From Petrolisthes cinctipes (lineage: Eukaryota > Arthropoda > Malacostraca > Decapoda > Porcellanidae): a stretch of DNA of 64,000 bases. Every line of letters starts with the position of its first letter. Within the stretch, counting starts at the first letter, position 1. Both the position numbers and the translations under genes were made by a program. This document shows, piece by piece, positions 1 through 8,955 of this stretch. The notes beneath the pieces were generated by a model. The model did not search any database, had not been told where the DNA came from, and saw only the letters and a list, made by a program, of their open reading frames with translations. The DNA lies in NCBI GenBank assembly GCA_033782935.1, contig JAWQEG010000082.1:124001-188000 (forward strand), read 5' to 3'.

Positions 1-450
1 TTTTTGGTACCCAAAGTCAATATGTGCATGTATCTTCTGTACCCGTTTATATCTCAAATTCAGGCTCAAAATACCCGAAAATTCAATATTTAGGGGTCCC
101 AGAAGCAATCTGTACATGCTTACTCAGTGTTAGAGTATTTTCAAAATACAGGCCCAAAACATGCAGAAAATCGATATTTTAGATGCCCAAAGTCAATATG
201 TGCATGTATCTTCTGTACCCGTTTATATCTCAAATTCAGGCTCAAAACACCCGAAAATTCAATATTTTGGGGTCCCAGAAGCAATCTGTACATGCCTACA
301 CAGTGCTAGAATATTTTCAAAATATAGGCTAAAAACCTGCTAAAAATCGGCATTTTAGGTGCCAAAAAAACGATATCTCAAATTCAGTCCCAAAACACCC
401 GAAAATTCGATATTTAGAGGTCCCAGAAGGTATCTGTACATGCCTACTCC
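1..450 (+). repeat. Left edge: partial B, complete B2 and C1
   Basis: The window opens inside a B1-type monomer ('tttttggtacccaaagtc', 1-126), continues with B2 (127-302) and C1 (303-450). The partial copy has 'caatatttaggggtccc', a C-like change in a B monomer. The C1 reads 'atcggcattttagg' and 'aaaaaaacgatatctc', variants not common elsewhere. Confidence 0.85.
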
Positions 451-977
451 GTGTTAGAGTATTTTCAAAATACAAGCCAAAAACATACTAAAAATCGATC
501 TTTTAGGTGCCCAAAAGTAGATATGTGCATGCATCTTCTGTACCCGTTTATATCTCAAATTCTGGCCCTAAACACCGGGAAATTCTATATTTTGGGGTCC
601 CAGAAGCGATCTGTACATGCCTACTCCGTGTTAGAGTATTTTCAAAATTCAGGCCCAAAACATGCTGAAAATCGATATTTTTGGTGCCCAAAGTAAATAT
701 GTGCATGTATCTTCTGTACCCGTTTATATCTCAAATTCAGGCTCAAAACACCCGAAAATTCAATATTTAGGGGTCCCAGAAGCAATCTGTACATGCTTAC
801 TCCGTGTTAGAGTATTTTCAAAATTCAGGCCCAAAACATGCTGAAAATCGATATTTTTGGTGCCCAAAGTCAATATGTGCATGTATCTTCTGTACCCGTT
901 TATATCTCAAATTCAGGCTCAAAACACCCGAAAATTCAATATTTTGGGGTCCCAGAAGCAATCTGTACAGTGCTAGA

Positions 978-992
978 ATATTTTCAAAATAT
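978..992 (+). repeat. Dyad symmetry in C monomers with compensating outer pair
   Basis: The same position in C reads atatttt-c-aaaatat. The outermost G:C pair of the A version has become A:T on both arms, so the perfect dyad is kept despite two substitutions. This form is present in nearly all C1 and C2 monomers. Confidence 0.8.
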
Positions 993-1626
993 AGGCTAAA
1001 AACATGCTAAAAATCGATCTTTTAGGTGCCAAAAAGTCGATATCTCAAATTCAGTCCCAAAACACCCGAAAATTCGATATTTAGGGGTCCCAGAAGCGAT
1101 CTGTACATGCCTACTCCGTGTTAGAGTATTTTCAAAATACATGCTCAAAACATACTGAAAATCGATCTTTTAGGTGCACAAAAGTCGATATGTGCATGCA
1201 TCTTCAGTACCCGTTTATATCTCAAATTCAGGCTCAAAACACCCTAAAATTCGATATTTTGGGGTCCCAGAAGCGATCTGTACATGCCTACTCCGTGTTA
1301 GAGTATTTTCAAAATTCAGGCCCAAAACATGCTGAAAATCGATATTTTTGGTGCCCAAAGTCAATATGTGCATGTATCTTCTGTACCCGTTTATATCTCA
1401 AATTCAGGCTCAAAACACCCGAAAATTCAATATTTTGGGGTCCCAGAAGCAATCTGTACATGCCTACACAGTGCTAGAATATTTTCAAAATATAGGCTAA
1501 AGACATGCTAAAAATCGACATTTTAGGTGCCAAAAAATCGATATCTCAAATTCAGTCTCAAAACACCCGAAAATTCGATATTTAGAGGTCCCAGAAGGTA
1601 TCTGTACATGCCTACTCCGTGTTAGA

Positions 1627-1641
1627 GTATTTTCAAAATAC
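1627..1641 (+). repeat. Dyad symmetry in A/B2 monomers: 7-bp arms around one base
   Basis: The sequence gtatttt-c-aaaatac is a perfect inverted repeat with a single central base. It recurs once in essentially every A and B2 monomer. Short dyads are common in centromeric satellites of several lineages. No binding protein can be named from the sequence. Confidence 0.8.
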
Positions 1642-1647
1642 AGGCCA

Positions 1648-1736
1648 AAAACATACTGAAAATCGATCTTTTAGGTGCCCAAAAGTCGATATGTGCATGC
1701 ATCTTCTGTACCCGTTTATATCTCAAATTCTGGCCC
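1648..1736 (+). repeat. First half-unit (about 89 bp) of an A1 monomer
   Basis: This half begins 'aaaacatactgaaaatcg' and ends 'caaattctggccc'. It aligns along its length with the following half at 1737-1824. Matching landmarks are 'gaaaatcgatcttttaggtg' with 'gaaaattcgatattttgggg', 'cgatatgtgcatgc' with 'cgatctgtacatgc', and 'tatatctcaaattctggccc' with 'gtattttcaaaatacaggcc'. By eye roughly 60% of positions agree. The 29-bp deletion that creates C lies wholly in this half. Confidence 0.75.
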
Positions 1737-1824
1737 TAAACACCCGAAAATTCGATATTTTGGGGTCCCAGAAGCGATCTGTACATGCCTACTCCGTGTT
1801 AGAGTATTTTCAAAATTCAGGCCC
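1737..1824 (+). repeat. Second half-unit (about 88 bp), spanning the conventional monomer boundary
   Basis: This half starts 'taaacacccgaaaattcg' and runs through the conventional boundary at 1796 to 'aattcaggccc' of the next monomer. Its alignment with the preceding half indicates that the 176-177 bp monomer is an old dimer of an 88-bp unit. The natural ancestral boundary is therefore near 'aaaaca', not at the GTG motif used for counting here. Confidence 0.72.
1804..1818 (+). repeat. Imperfect dyad in B1 monomers
   Basis: B1 reads gtatttt-c-aaaattc, where one substitution on the right arm creates a T:T mismatch at the second position from the outside. B1 is thus the only abundant subtype with a broken dyad. 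Confidence 0.75.
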
Positions 1825-3606
1825 AAAACATGCTGAAAATCGATATTTTTGGTGCCCAAAGTCAATATGTGCATGTATCTTCTGTACCCGTTTATATCTC
1901 AAATTCAGGCTCAAAACACCCGAAAATTCAATATTTTGGGGTCCCAGAAGCAATCTGTACAGTGCTAGAATATTTTCAAAATATAGGCTAAAAACATGCT
2001 AAAAATCGATCTTTTAGGTGCCAAAAAGTCGATATCTCAAATTCAGTCCCAAAACACCCGAAAATTCGATATTTAGGGGTCCCAGAAGCGATCTGTACAT
2101 GCCTACTCCGTGTTAGAGTATTTTCAAAATACATGCTCAAAACATACTGAAAATCGATCTTTTAGGTGCACAAAAGTCGATATGTGCATGCATCTTCAGT
2201 ACCCGTTTATATCTCAAATTCAGGCTCAAAAAACCCGAAAATTCGATATTTTGGGGTCCCATAAGCGATCTGTACATGCCTACTCCGTGTTAGAGTATTT
2301 TCAAAATTCAGGCCCAAAACATGCTGAAAATCGATATTTTTGGTGCCCAAAGTCAATATGTGCATGTATCTTCTGTACCCGTTTATATCTCAAATTCAGG
2401 CTCAAAACACCCGAAAATTCAATATTTTGGGGTCCCAGAAGCAATCTGTACATGCCTACACAGTGCTAGAATATTTTCAAAATATAGGCTAAAAACATGC
2501 TGAAAATCGATATTTTAGGTGCCAAAAAATCGATATCTCAAATTCAGTCCCAAAACACCCCAAAATTCGATATTTAGAGGTCCCAGAAGGTATCTGTACA
2601 TGCCTACTCCGTGTTAGAGTATTTTCAAAATACAGGCCAAAAACATACTGAAAATCGATCTTTTAGGTGCACAAAAGTCGATATGTGCATGCATCTTATG
2701 TACCCGTTTATATCTCAAATTCTGGCCCTAAACACCCGAAAATTCGATATTTTGGGGTCGCAGAAGCGATCTGTACATGCCTACTCCGTGTTAGAGTATT
2801 TTCAAAATTCAGGCCCAAAACATGCTGAAAATCGATATTTTTGGTGCCTAAAGTCAATATGTGCATGTATCTTCTGTACCCGTTTATATCTCAAATTCAG
2901 GCTCAAAACACCCGAAAATTCAATATTTTGTTGTCCCAGAAGCAATCTGTACATGCCTACTCAGTGCTAGAATATTTTCAAAATATAGGCTAAAAACATG
3001 CTAAAATTCGATCTTTTAGGTGCCAAAAAGTCGATATCTCAAATTCAGTCCCAAAACACCCGAAAATTCGATATTTAGGGGTCCAAGAAGCGATCTGTAC
3101 ATGCCTACTCCGTGTTAGAGTATTTTCAAAATACATGCTAAAAACATACTCTAAATCGATCTTTTAGGTGCACAAAAGTCGATATGTGCATGCATCTTCA
3201 GTACCCGTTTATATCTCAAATTCAGGCTCAAAACACCCGAAAATTCAATATTTTGGGGTCCCAGAAGCAATCTGTACATGCCTACTCAGTGTTAGAGTAT
3301 TTTCAAAATACAGGCCCAAAACATGCAGAAAATCGATATTTTAGATGCCCAAAGTCAATATGTGCATGTATCTTCTGTACCCGTTTATATCTCAAATTCA
3401 GGCTCAAAACACCCGAAAATTCAATATTTTGGGGTCCCAGAAGCAATCTGTACATGCCTACACAGTGCTAGAATATTTTCAAAATATAGGCTAAAAACAT
3501 GCTAAAAATCGACATTTTAGGTGCCAAAAAATCGATATCTCAAATTCAGTCCCAAAACACCCGAAAATTCGATATTTAGAGGTCCCAGAGGTCCCATGCA
3601 TACTCC

Positions 3607-4959
3607 GTGTTAGAGTATTTTCAAAATACAGGCCAAAAACATACTGAAAATCGATCTTTTAGGTGCCCAAAAGTCGATATGTGCATGCATCTTCTGTACC
3701 CGTTTATATCTCAAATTCTGGCCCTAAAAACCCGAAAATTCGATATTTTGGGGTACCAGAAGCGATCTGTACATGATTAATCCGTGTTAGAGAATTTTCA
3801 AAATTCAGGCCCAAAACATGCTGAAAATCGATATTTTTGGTGCCCAAAGTCAATATGTGCATGTATCTTCTGTACCCGTTTATATCTCAAATTCAGGCTC
3901 AAAACACCCGAAAATTCAATATTTTGGGGTCCCAGAAGCAATCTGTACATGCCTACTCAGTGTTAGAGTATTTTCAAAATACAGGCCCAAAACATGCTGA
4001 ATATCGATATTTTAGATGCCCAAAGTCAATATGTGCATGTATCTTCTGTACCCGTTTATATCTCAAATTCAGGCTCAAAACACTCGAAAATTCAATATTT
4101 TGGGGTCCCAGAAGCAATCTGTACATGCCAACACAGTGCTAGAATATTTTCAAAATATAGGCTAAAAACATGCTAAAAATCGACATTTTAGGTGCCAAAA
4201 AATCGATATCTCAAATTCAGTCCCAAAACACCCGAAAATTCGATATTTAGAGGTCCCAGAAGGTATCTGTACATGCCTACTCCGTGTTAGAGTATTTTCA
4301 AAATACGAGCCAAAAACATACTGAAAATCGATCTTTTAGGTGCCCAAAAGTCGATATGTGCATGCATCTTCTGTACCCGTTTATATCTCAAATTCTGGCC
4401 CTAAACACCCGAAAATTCGATATTTTGGGGTCCCAGAAGCGATCTGTACATGCCTACTCCGTGTTAGAGTATTTTCAAAATTCAGGCCCAAAACATGCTG
4501 AAAATCGATATTTTTGGTGCTCAAAGTCAATATGTGCATGTATCTTCTGTACCCGTTTATATCTCAAATTCAGGCTCAAAACACCCGAAAATTCAATATT
4601 TTGGGGTCCCAGAAGCAATCTGTACATGCCTACTCAGTGTTAGAGTATTTTCAAAATACAGGCCCAAAACATGCTGAAAATCGATATTTTAGATGCCCAA
4701 AGTCAATATGTGCATGTATCTTCTGTACCCGTTTATATCTCAAATTCAGGCTCAAAACACCCGAAAATTCAATATTTTGGGGTCCCAGAAGCAATCTGTA
4801 CATGCCTACACAGTGCTAGAATATTTTCAAAATATAGGCTAAAAACATGCTAAAAATCGACATTTTAGGTGCCAAAAAATCGATATCTCAAATTCAGTCC
4901 TAAAACACCCGAAAATTCGATATTTAGAGGTCCCAGAAGTATCTGTACATGCCTACTCC
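3607..4959 (+). repeat. Two tandem tetrameric units A1-B1-B2-C1 (677 and 676 bp)
   Basis: Units start at 3607 and 4284. Each is a trimer with one extra B, giving the order A1, B1, B2, C1. The first unit's B1 (3784) reads 'gtgttagagaattttc'. The second unit's C1 (4813-4959) has lost one base at 'cccagaagtatctg'. The same A-B-B-C order recurs at 26124, 30918, 35388 and 38866, so it is a minor but repeated HOR form. Confidence 0.82.
4136..4283 (+). repeat. Exemplar monomer, subtype C1 (148 bp, internally deleted)
   Basis: C1 opens GTGCTAGAATATTTTC and is marked by 'aaaaatcgacattttaggtg', 'gccaaaaaatcgatatctc', 'cgatatttagaggtcccag' and 'aaggtatctgtacatgcc'. It usually follows B2 and leads into A1. 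Like all C monomers it lacks 29 bp present in A. The TAG in 'ctagaat' and in 'atatttagagg' closes frames that run through A and B. Confidence 0.88.
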
Positions 4960-6962
4960 GTGTTAGAGTATTTTCAAAATACATGCTCAAAACATACTGA
5001 AAATCGATCTTTTAGGTGCACAAAAGTCGATATGTGCATGCATCTTCATACCCGTTTATATCTCAAATTCAGGCTCAAAACACCCGAAAATTCAATATTT
5101 TGGGGTCCCAGAAGCAATCTGTACATGCCTACTCAGTGTTAGAGTATTTTCAAAATACAGGCCCAAAACATGCTGAAAATCGATATTTTAGATGCCCAAA
5201 GTCAATATGTGCATATATCTTCTGTACCCGTTTATATCTCAAATTCAGGCTCAAAACACCCGAAAATTCAATATTTTGGGGTCCCAGAAGCAATCTGTAC
5301 ATGCCTACACAGTGCTAGAATATTTTCAAAATATAGGCTAAAAACATGCTAAAAATCGACATTTTAGGTGCCAAAAAATCGATACCTCAAATTCAGTCCC
5401 AAAACACCCGAAAATTCGATATTTAGAGGTCCCAGAAGGTATCTGTACATGCCTACTCCGTGTTAGAGTATTTTCAAAATACAGGCCAAAAACATACTGA
5501 AAATCGATCTTTTAGGTGCCCAAAAGTCGATATGTGCATGCATCTTCTGTACCCGTTTATATCTCAAATTCTGGCCCTAAACACCCGAAAATTCGATATT
5601 TTGGGGTCCCAGAAGCGATCTGTACATGCCTACTCCGTGTTAGAGTATTTTCAAAATTCAGGCCCAAAACATGCTGAAAATCGATATTTTTGGTGCCCAA
5701 AGTCAATATGTGCATGTATCTTCTGTACCCGTTTATATCTCAAATTCAGGCTCAAAACACCCGAAAATTCAATATTTTGGGGTCCCAGAAGCAATCTGTA
5801 CATGCCTACACAGTGCTAGAATATTTTCAAAATATAGGCTAAAAACATGCTAAAAATCGACATTTTAGGTGCCCAAAAGTCGATATCTCAAATTCAGTCC
5901 CAAAACACCCGAAAATTCGATATGTAGGGGTCCCAGAAGCGATCTGTACATTCCTAATCCGTGTTAGAGTATTTTCAAAATACATGCTCAAAACATACTG
6001 AAAATCGATCTTTTAGGTGCACAAAAGTCGATATGTGCATGCATCTTCAGTACCCGTTTATATCTCAAATTCAGGCTCAAAACACCCGAAAATTCAATAT
6101 TTTGGGGTCCCAGAAGCAATCTGTACATGCCTACTCAGTGTTAGAGTATTTTCAAAATACAGGCCCAAAACATGCTGAAAATCGATATATTAGATTCCCA
6201 AAGTCAATATGTGCATGTATCTTCTGTTCCCGTTTATATCTCAAATTCAGGCGCAAAACACCCGAAAATTCAATATTTTGGGGTCCCAGAAGCAATCTGT
6301 ACATGCCTACACAGTGCTAGAATATTTTCAAAATATAGGCTAAAAACATGCTAAAAATCGACATTTTAGGCGCCTAAAAATCGATATCTCAAATTCAGTC
6401 CCAAAACACCCGAAAATTCTATATTTAGAGGTCCCAGAAGGTATCTGTACATGCCTACTCCGTGTTAGAGCATTTTCAAAATACAGGCCAAAAACATACT
6501 GAAAATCGATCTTTTAGGTGCCCAAAAGTCGATATGTGCATGCATCTTCTGTACCCGTTTATATCTCAAATTCTGGCCCTAAACACCCGAAAATTCGATA
6601 TTTTGGGGTCCCAGAAGCGATCTGTACATGCCTACTCCGTGTTAGAGTATTTTCAAAATTCAGGCCCAAAACATGCTGAAAATCGATATTTTTGGTGCCC
6701 AAAGTCAATATGTGCATGTATCTTCTGTACCCGTTTATATCTCAAATTCAGGCTCAAAACACCCGAAAATTCAATATTTTGGGGTCCCAGAAGCAATCTG
6801 TACATGCCTACTCAGTGCTAGAATATTTTCAAAATATAGGCTAAAAACATGCTAAAAATCGATCTTTTAGGTGCCAAAAAGTCGATATCTCAAATTCAGT
6901 CCCAAAACACCCGAAAATTCGATATTTAGGGGTCCCAGAAGCGATCTGTACATGCCTACTCC
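4960..6962 (+). repeat. Four near-canonical trimers alternating A2/A1
   Basis: Units start at 4960 (A2-B2-C1, 500 bp, one base lost at 'cttcatacccg'), 5460 (A1-B1-C), 5961 (A2-B2-C1) and 6462 (A1-B1-C2). The C at 5813 is unusual because it carries 'gacattttaggtgccc' with 'aaaagtcgatatctc' and 'gatatgtagggg', mixing C1, A and C2 markers. Confidence 0.85.
5637..5812 (+). repeat. Exemplar monomer, subtype B1 (176 bp)
   Basis: B monomers are one base shorter than A because they read 'gcccaaagtcaatatg' where A reads 'gcccaaaagtcgatatg'. B1 is marked by 'caaaattcaggcccaaaac' and 'gatatttttggtgccc'. It normally follows A1 and precedes C2. The change of 'aaaatac' to 'aaaattc' introduces one mismatch into the 15-bp dyad that is perfect in A, B2 and C. 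Many B1 copies left of about 41 kb also carry a 10-bp deletion just before the next monomer. Confidence 0.88.
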
Positions 6963-7610
6963 GTGTTAGAGTATTTTCAAAATACAGGCCAAAAACATAC
7001 TGAAAATCGATATTTTAGATGCCCAAAGTCAATATGTGCATGTATCTTCTGTACCCGTTTATATCTCAAATTCAAGCTCAAAACACCCGAAAATTCAATA
7101 TTTTGGGGTCCCAGAAGCAATCTGTACATGCCTACACAGTGCTAGAATATTTTCAAAATATAGGCTAAAAACATGCTAAAAATCGACATTTTAGGTGCCA
7201 AAAAATCGATATCTCAAATTCAGTCCCAAAACACCCGAAAAATCGATATTTAGAGGTCCCAGAAGCGATCTGTACATGCCTACTCCGTGTTAGAGTATTT
7301 TCAAAATTCAGGCCCAAAACATGCTGAAAATCGATATTTTAGATGCCCAAAGTCAATATGTGCATGTATCTTCTGTACCCGTTTATATCTCAAATTCAGG
7401 CTCAAAACACCCGAAAATTCAATATTTTGGGGTCCCAGAAGCAATCTGTACATGCCTACTCAGTGCTAGAATATTTTCAAAATATAGGCTAAAAACATGC
7501 TAAAAATCGATCTTTTAGGTGCCAAAAAGTCGATATCTCAAATTCAGTCCCAAAACACCCGAAAATTCGATATTTAGGGGTCCCAGAAGCGATCTGTACA
7601 TGCCTACTCC
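6963..7610 (+). repeat. Two 324-bp dimers lacking a separate A monomer
   Basis: The monomer at 6963 (176 bp) starts as A1 ('aggccaaaaacatactg') and switches at 'gatattttagatgccc' to B2, followed by C1 (7139). The monomer at 7287 starts as B1 ('attcaggccc') and becomes B2, followed by C2 (7463). Both are simple crossover products in which one monomer replaces an A-B pair. Confidence 0.8.
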
Positions 7611-8454
7611 GTGTTAGAGTATTTTCAAAATACAGGCCAAAAACATACTGAAAATCGATCTTTTAGGTGCCCAAAAGTCGATATGTGCATGCATCTTCTG
7701 TACCCGTTTATATCTCAAATTCTGGCCTTAAACACCCTAAAATTCGATATTTTGGGGTCCCAGAAGCGATCTGTACATGCCTACTCCGTGTTAGAGTATT
7801 TTCAAAATTCAGGCCCAAAACATGCTGAAAATCGATATTTTTGGTGCCCAAAGTCAATATGTGTATGTATCTTCTGTACCCGTTTATATCTCAAATTCAG
7901 GCTCAAAACACCCGAAAATTCAATACTTTGGGGTCCCAGAAGCAATCTGTACAGTGCTAGAATATTTTCAAAATATAGGCTAAAAACATGCTAAAAATCG
8001 ATCTTTTAGGTGCCAAAAAGTCGATATCTCAAATTCAGTCCCAAAACACCCGAAAATTCGATATTTAGGGGTCCCAGAAGCGATCTGTACATGCCTACTC
8101 CGTGTTAGAGTATTTTCAAAATACATGCTCAAAACATACTGAAAATCGATCTTTTAGGTGCACAAAAGTCGATATGTGCATGCATCTTCAGTACCCGTTT
8201 ATATCTCAAATTCAGGCTCAAAACACCCGAAAATTCAATATTTTGGGGTCTCAGAAGCAATCTGTACATGCCTACTCAGTGTTAGAGTATTTTCAAAATA
8301 CAGGCCCAAAACATGCTGAAAATCGATATTTTAGATGCCCAAAGTCAATATGTGCATGTATCTTCTGTTCCCGTTTATATCTCAAATTCAGGCTCAAAAC
8401 ACCCGAAAATTCAATATTTTGGGGTCCCAGAAGCAATCTGTACATGCCTACACA

Positions 8455-8602
8455 GTGCTAGAATATTTTCAAAATATAGGCTAAAAACATGCTAAAAATC
8501 GATCTTTTAGGTGCCAAAAAGTCGATATCTCAAATTCAGTCCCAAAACACCCGAAAATTCGATATTTAGGGGTCCCAGAAGCGATCTGTACATGCCTACT
8601 CC
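8455..8602 (+). repeat. Exemplar monomer, subtype C2 (148 bp, internally deleted)
   Basis: C2 differs from C1 at 'aaaaatcgatcttttaggtg' (C1: gacatttt), 'gccaaaaagtcgatatctc' (C1: aaaaatcg), 'gatatttaggggtcccag' (C1: agaggtcc) and 'gaagcgatctgtacatg' (C1: aaggtatc). It usually follows B1 and leads into A2. Its final third resembles the second half of A1. Confidence 0.88.
8521..8536 (+). repeat. Deletion scar that defines C monomers (29 bp lost)
   Basis: In A monomers 'gtcgatat' and 'ctcaaatt' are separated by 29 bp running from GTGCATGCAT to CGTTTATAT. In C monomers they are joined directly, with the junction here at 8528/8529. The lost segment ends in ATAT and the retained left flank also ends in ATAT, so replication slippage or microhomology-mediated deletion explains the event. 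All C copies share the scar, so one event followed by amplification is the simplest history (inference). Confidence 0.85.
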
Positions 8603-8779
8603 GTGTTAGAGTATTTTCAAAATACATGCTCAAAACATACTGAAAATCGATCTTTTAGGTGCACAAAAGTCGATATGTGCATGCATCTTCAGTACCCGTT
8701 TATATCTCAAATTCAGGCTCAAAACACCCGAAAATTCAATATTTTGGGGTCCCAGAAGCAATCTGTACATGCCTACTCA
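8603..8779 (+). repeat. Exemplar monomer, subtype A2 (177 bp)
   Basis: A2 differs from A1 in the opening third ('tacatgctcaaaacatactg'), at 'ggtgcacaaaagtcg' (CAC where A1 has CCC), at 'atcttcagtaccc' (A1: 'cttctgtaccc'), and through its second half, which is B-like: 'ttcaggctcaaaacaccc', 'ttcaatattttggggtccc', 'gaagcaatctgtac'. A2 usually follows C2 and precedes B2. The B-like second half suggests that A2 arose by exchange between A and B monomers. Confidence 0.88.
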
Positions 8780-8955
8780 GTGTTAGAGTATTTTCAAAAT
8801 ACAGGCCCAAAACATGCTGAAAATCGATATTTTAGATGCCCAAAGTCAATATGTGCATGTATCTTCTGTACCCGTTTATATCTCAAATTCAGGCTCAAAA
8901 CACCCGAAAATTCAATATTTTGGGGTCCCAGAAGCAATCTGTACATGCCTACACA
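8780..8955 (+). repeat. Exemplar monomer, subtype B2 (176 bp)
   Basis: B2 has the B-class hallmark 'caaagtcaatatgtgcatgt' but reads 'aaaatacaggcccaaaac' and 'gatattttagatgccc' in place of the B1 variants. It ends 'gcctacacagtgctag', running into C1. It normally follows A2. The 15-bp dyad gtattttcaaaatac is intact. Confidence 0.88.

Larger units (their letters stand above)
1619..1795 (+). repeat. Exemplar monomer, subtype A1 (177 bp)
   Basis: This copy is a clean example of A1. After the shared opening GTGTTAGAG it reads 'acaggccaaaaacatactg', then 'gatcttttaggtgccc', 'aaaagtcgatatgtgcatgc', 'ttctggccctaaacaccc' and 'ttcgatattttggggtccc', ending 'gaagcgatctgtacatgcc'. A1 normally follows C1 and precedes B1. 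Its length is a multiple of three, which keeps open frames running into the next monomer. The 8-bp palindrome TGCATGCA is present here and broken in B monomers (TGCATGTA). Confidence 0.9.
451..3606 (+). repeat. HOR block: one tetramer then five trimers
   Basis: Units start at 451 (A1-B1-B1 with 10-bp deletion-C2, 667 bp), 1118 (A2/A1 mosaic-B1-C1, 501), 1619 (A1-deleted B1-C2, 491), 2110 (A2/A1 mosaic-B1-C1, 501), 2611 (A1-B1-C2, 501) and 3112 (A2-B2-short C1, 495). The last C1 (3465-3606) is 142 bp: its end reads 'cccagaggtcccatgcat', a small local rearrangement of 'cccagaaggtatctg'. The B1 at 628 has 'aagtaaatatg', a private substitution. Confidence 0.82.
7611..8955 (+). repeat. HOR block with homogeneous A2-B2-C2 copies
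   Basis: Units start at 7611 (A1-B1 with 10-bp deletion-C2, 491 bp), 8102 (A2-B2-C2, 501) and 8603 (A2-B2, followed by the mosaic C at 8956). Here B2 is followed by C2 rather than C1, which breaks the usual hexamer alternation and gives two A2-type trimers in a row. Confidence 0.82.

Noticed and set aside
1118..1477. Recurrent 119-codon open frames starting at GTG, repeated over the window
   Set aside because: They are the satellite read in frame. The same peptide recurs dozens of times, small indels change frame without effect, there is no promoter or ribosome-binding context, and a eukaryotic gene would not begin at these GTGs.
1691..1705. TGCATGCA, TGTACA and ATCGAT palindromes as regulatory sites
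   Set aside because: They are short palindromes expected by chance and carried along by amplification. Nothing around them indicates an operator or promoter.
1709..1727. CENP-B box-like motif in A and B monomers, read on the minus strand
   Set aside because: The reverse complement of 'tacccgtttatatctcaaa' matches seven of the nine essential CENP-B box bases (CGGG and the central A are present, but two of TTCG differ). With so degenerate a motif this can occur by chance, and the host may have no CENP-B. C monomers lack most of the site.
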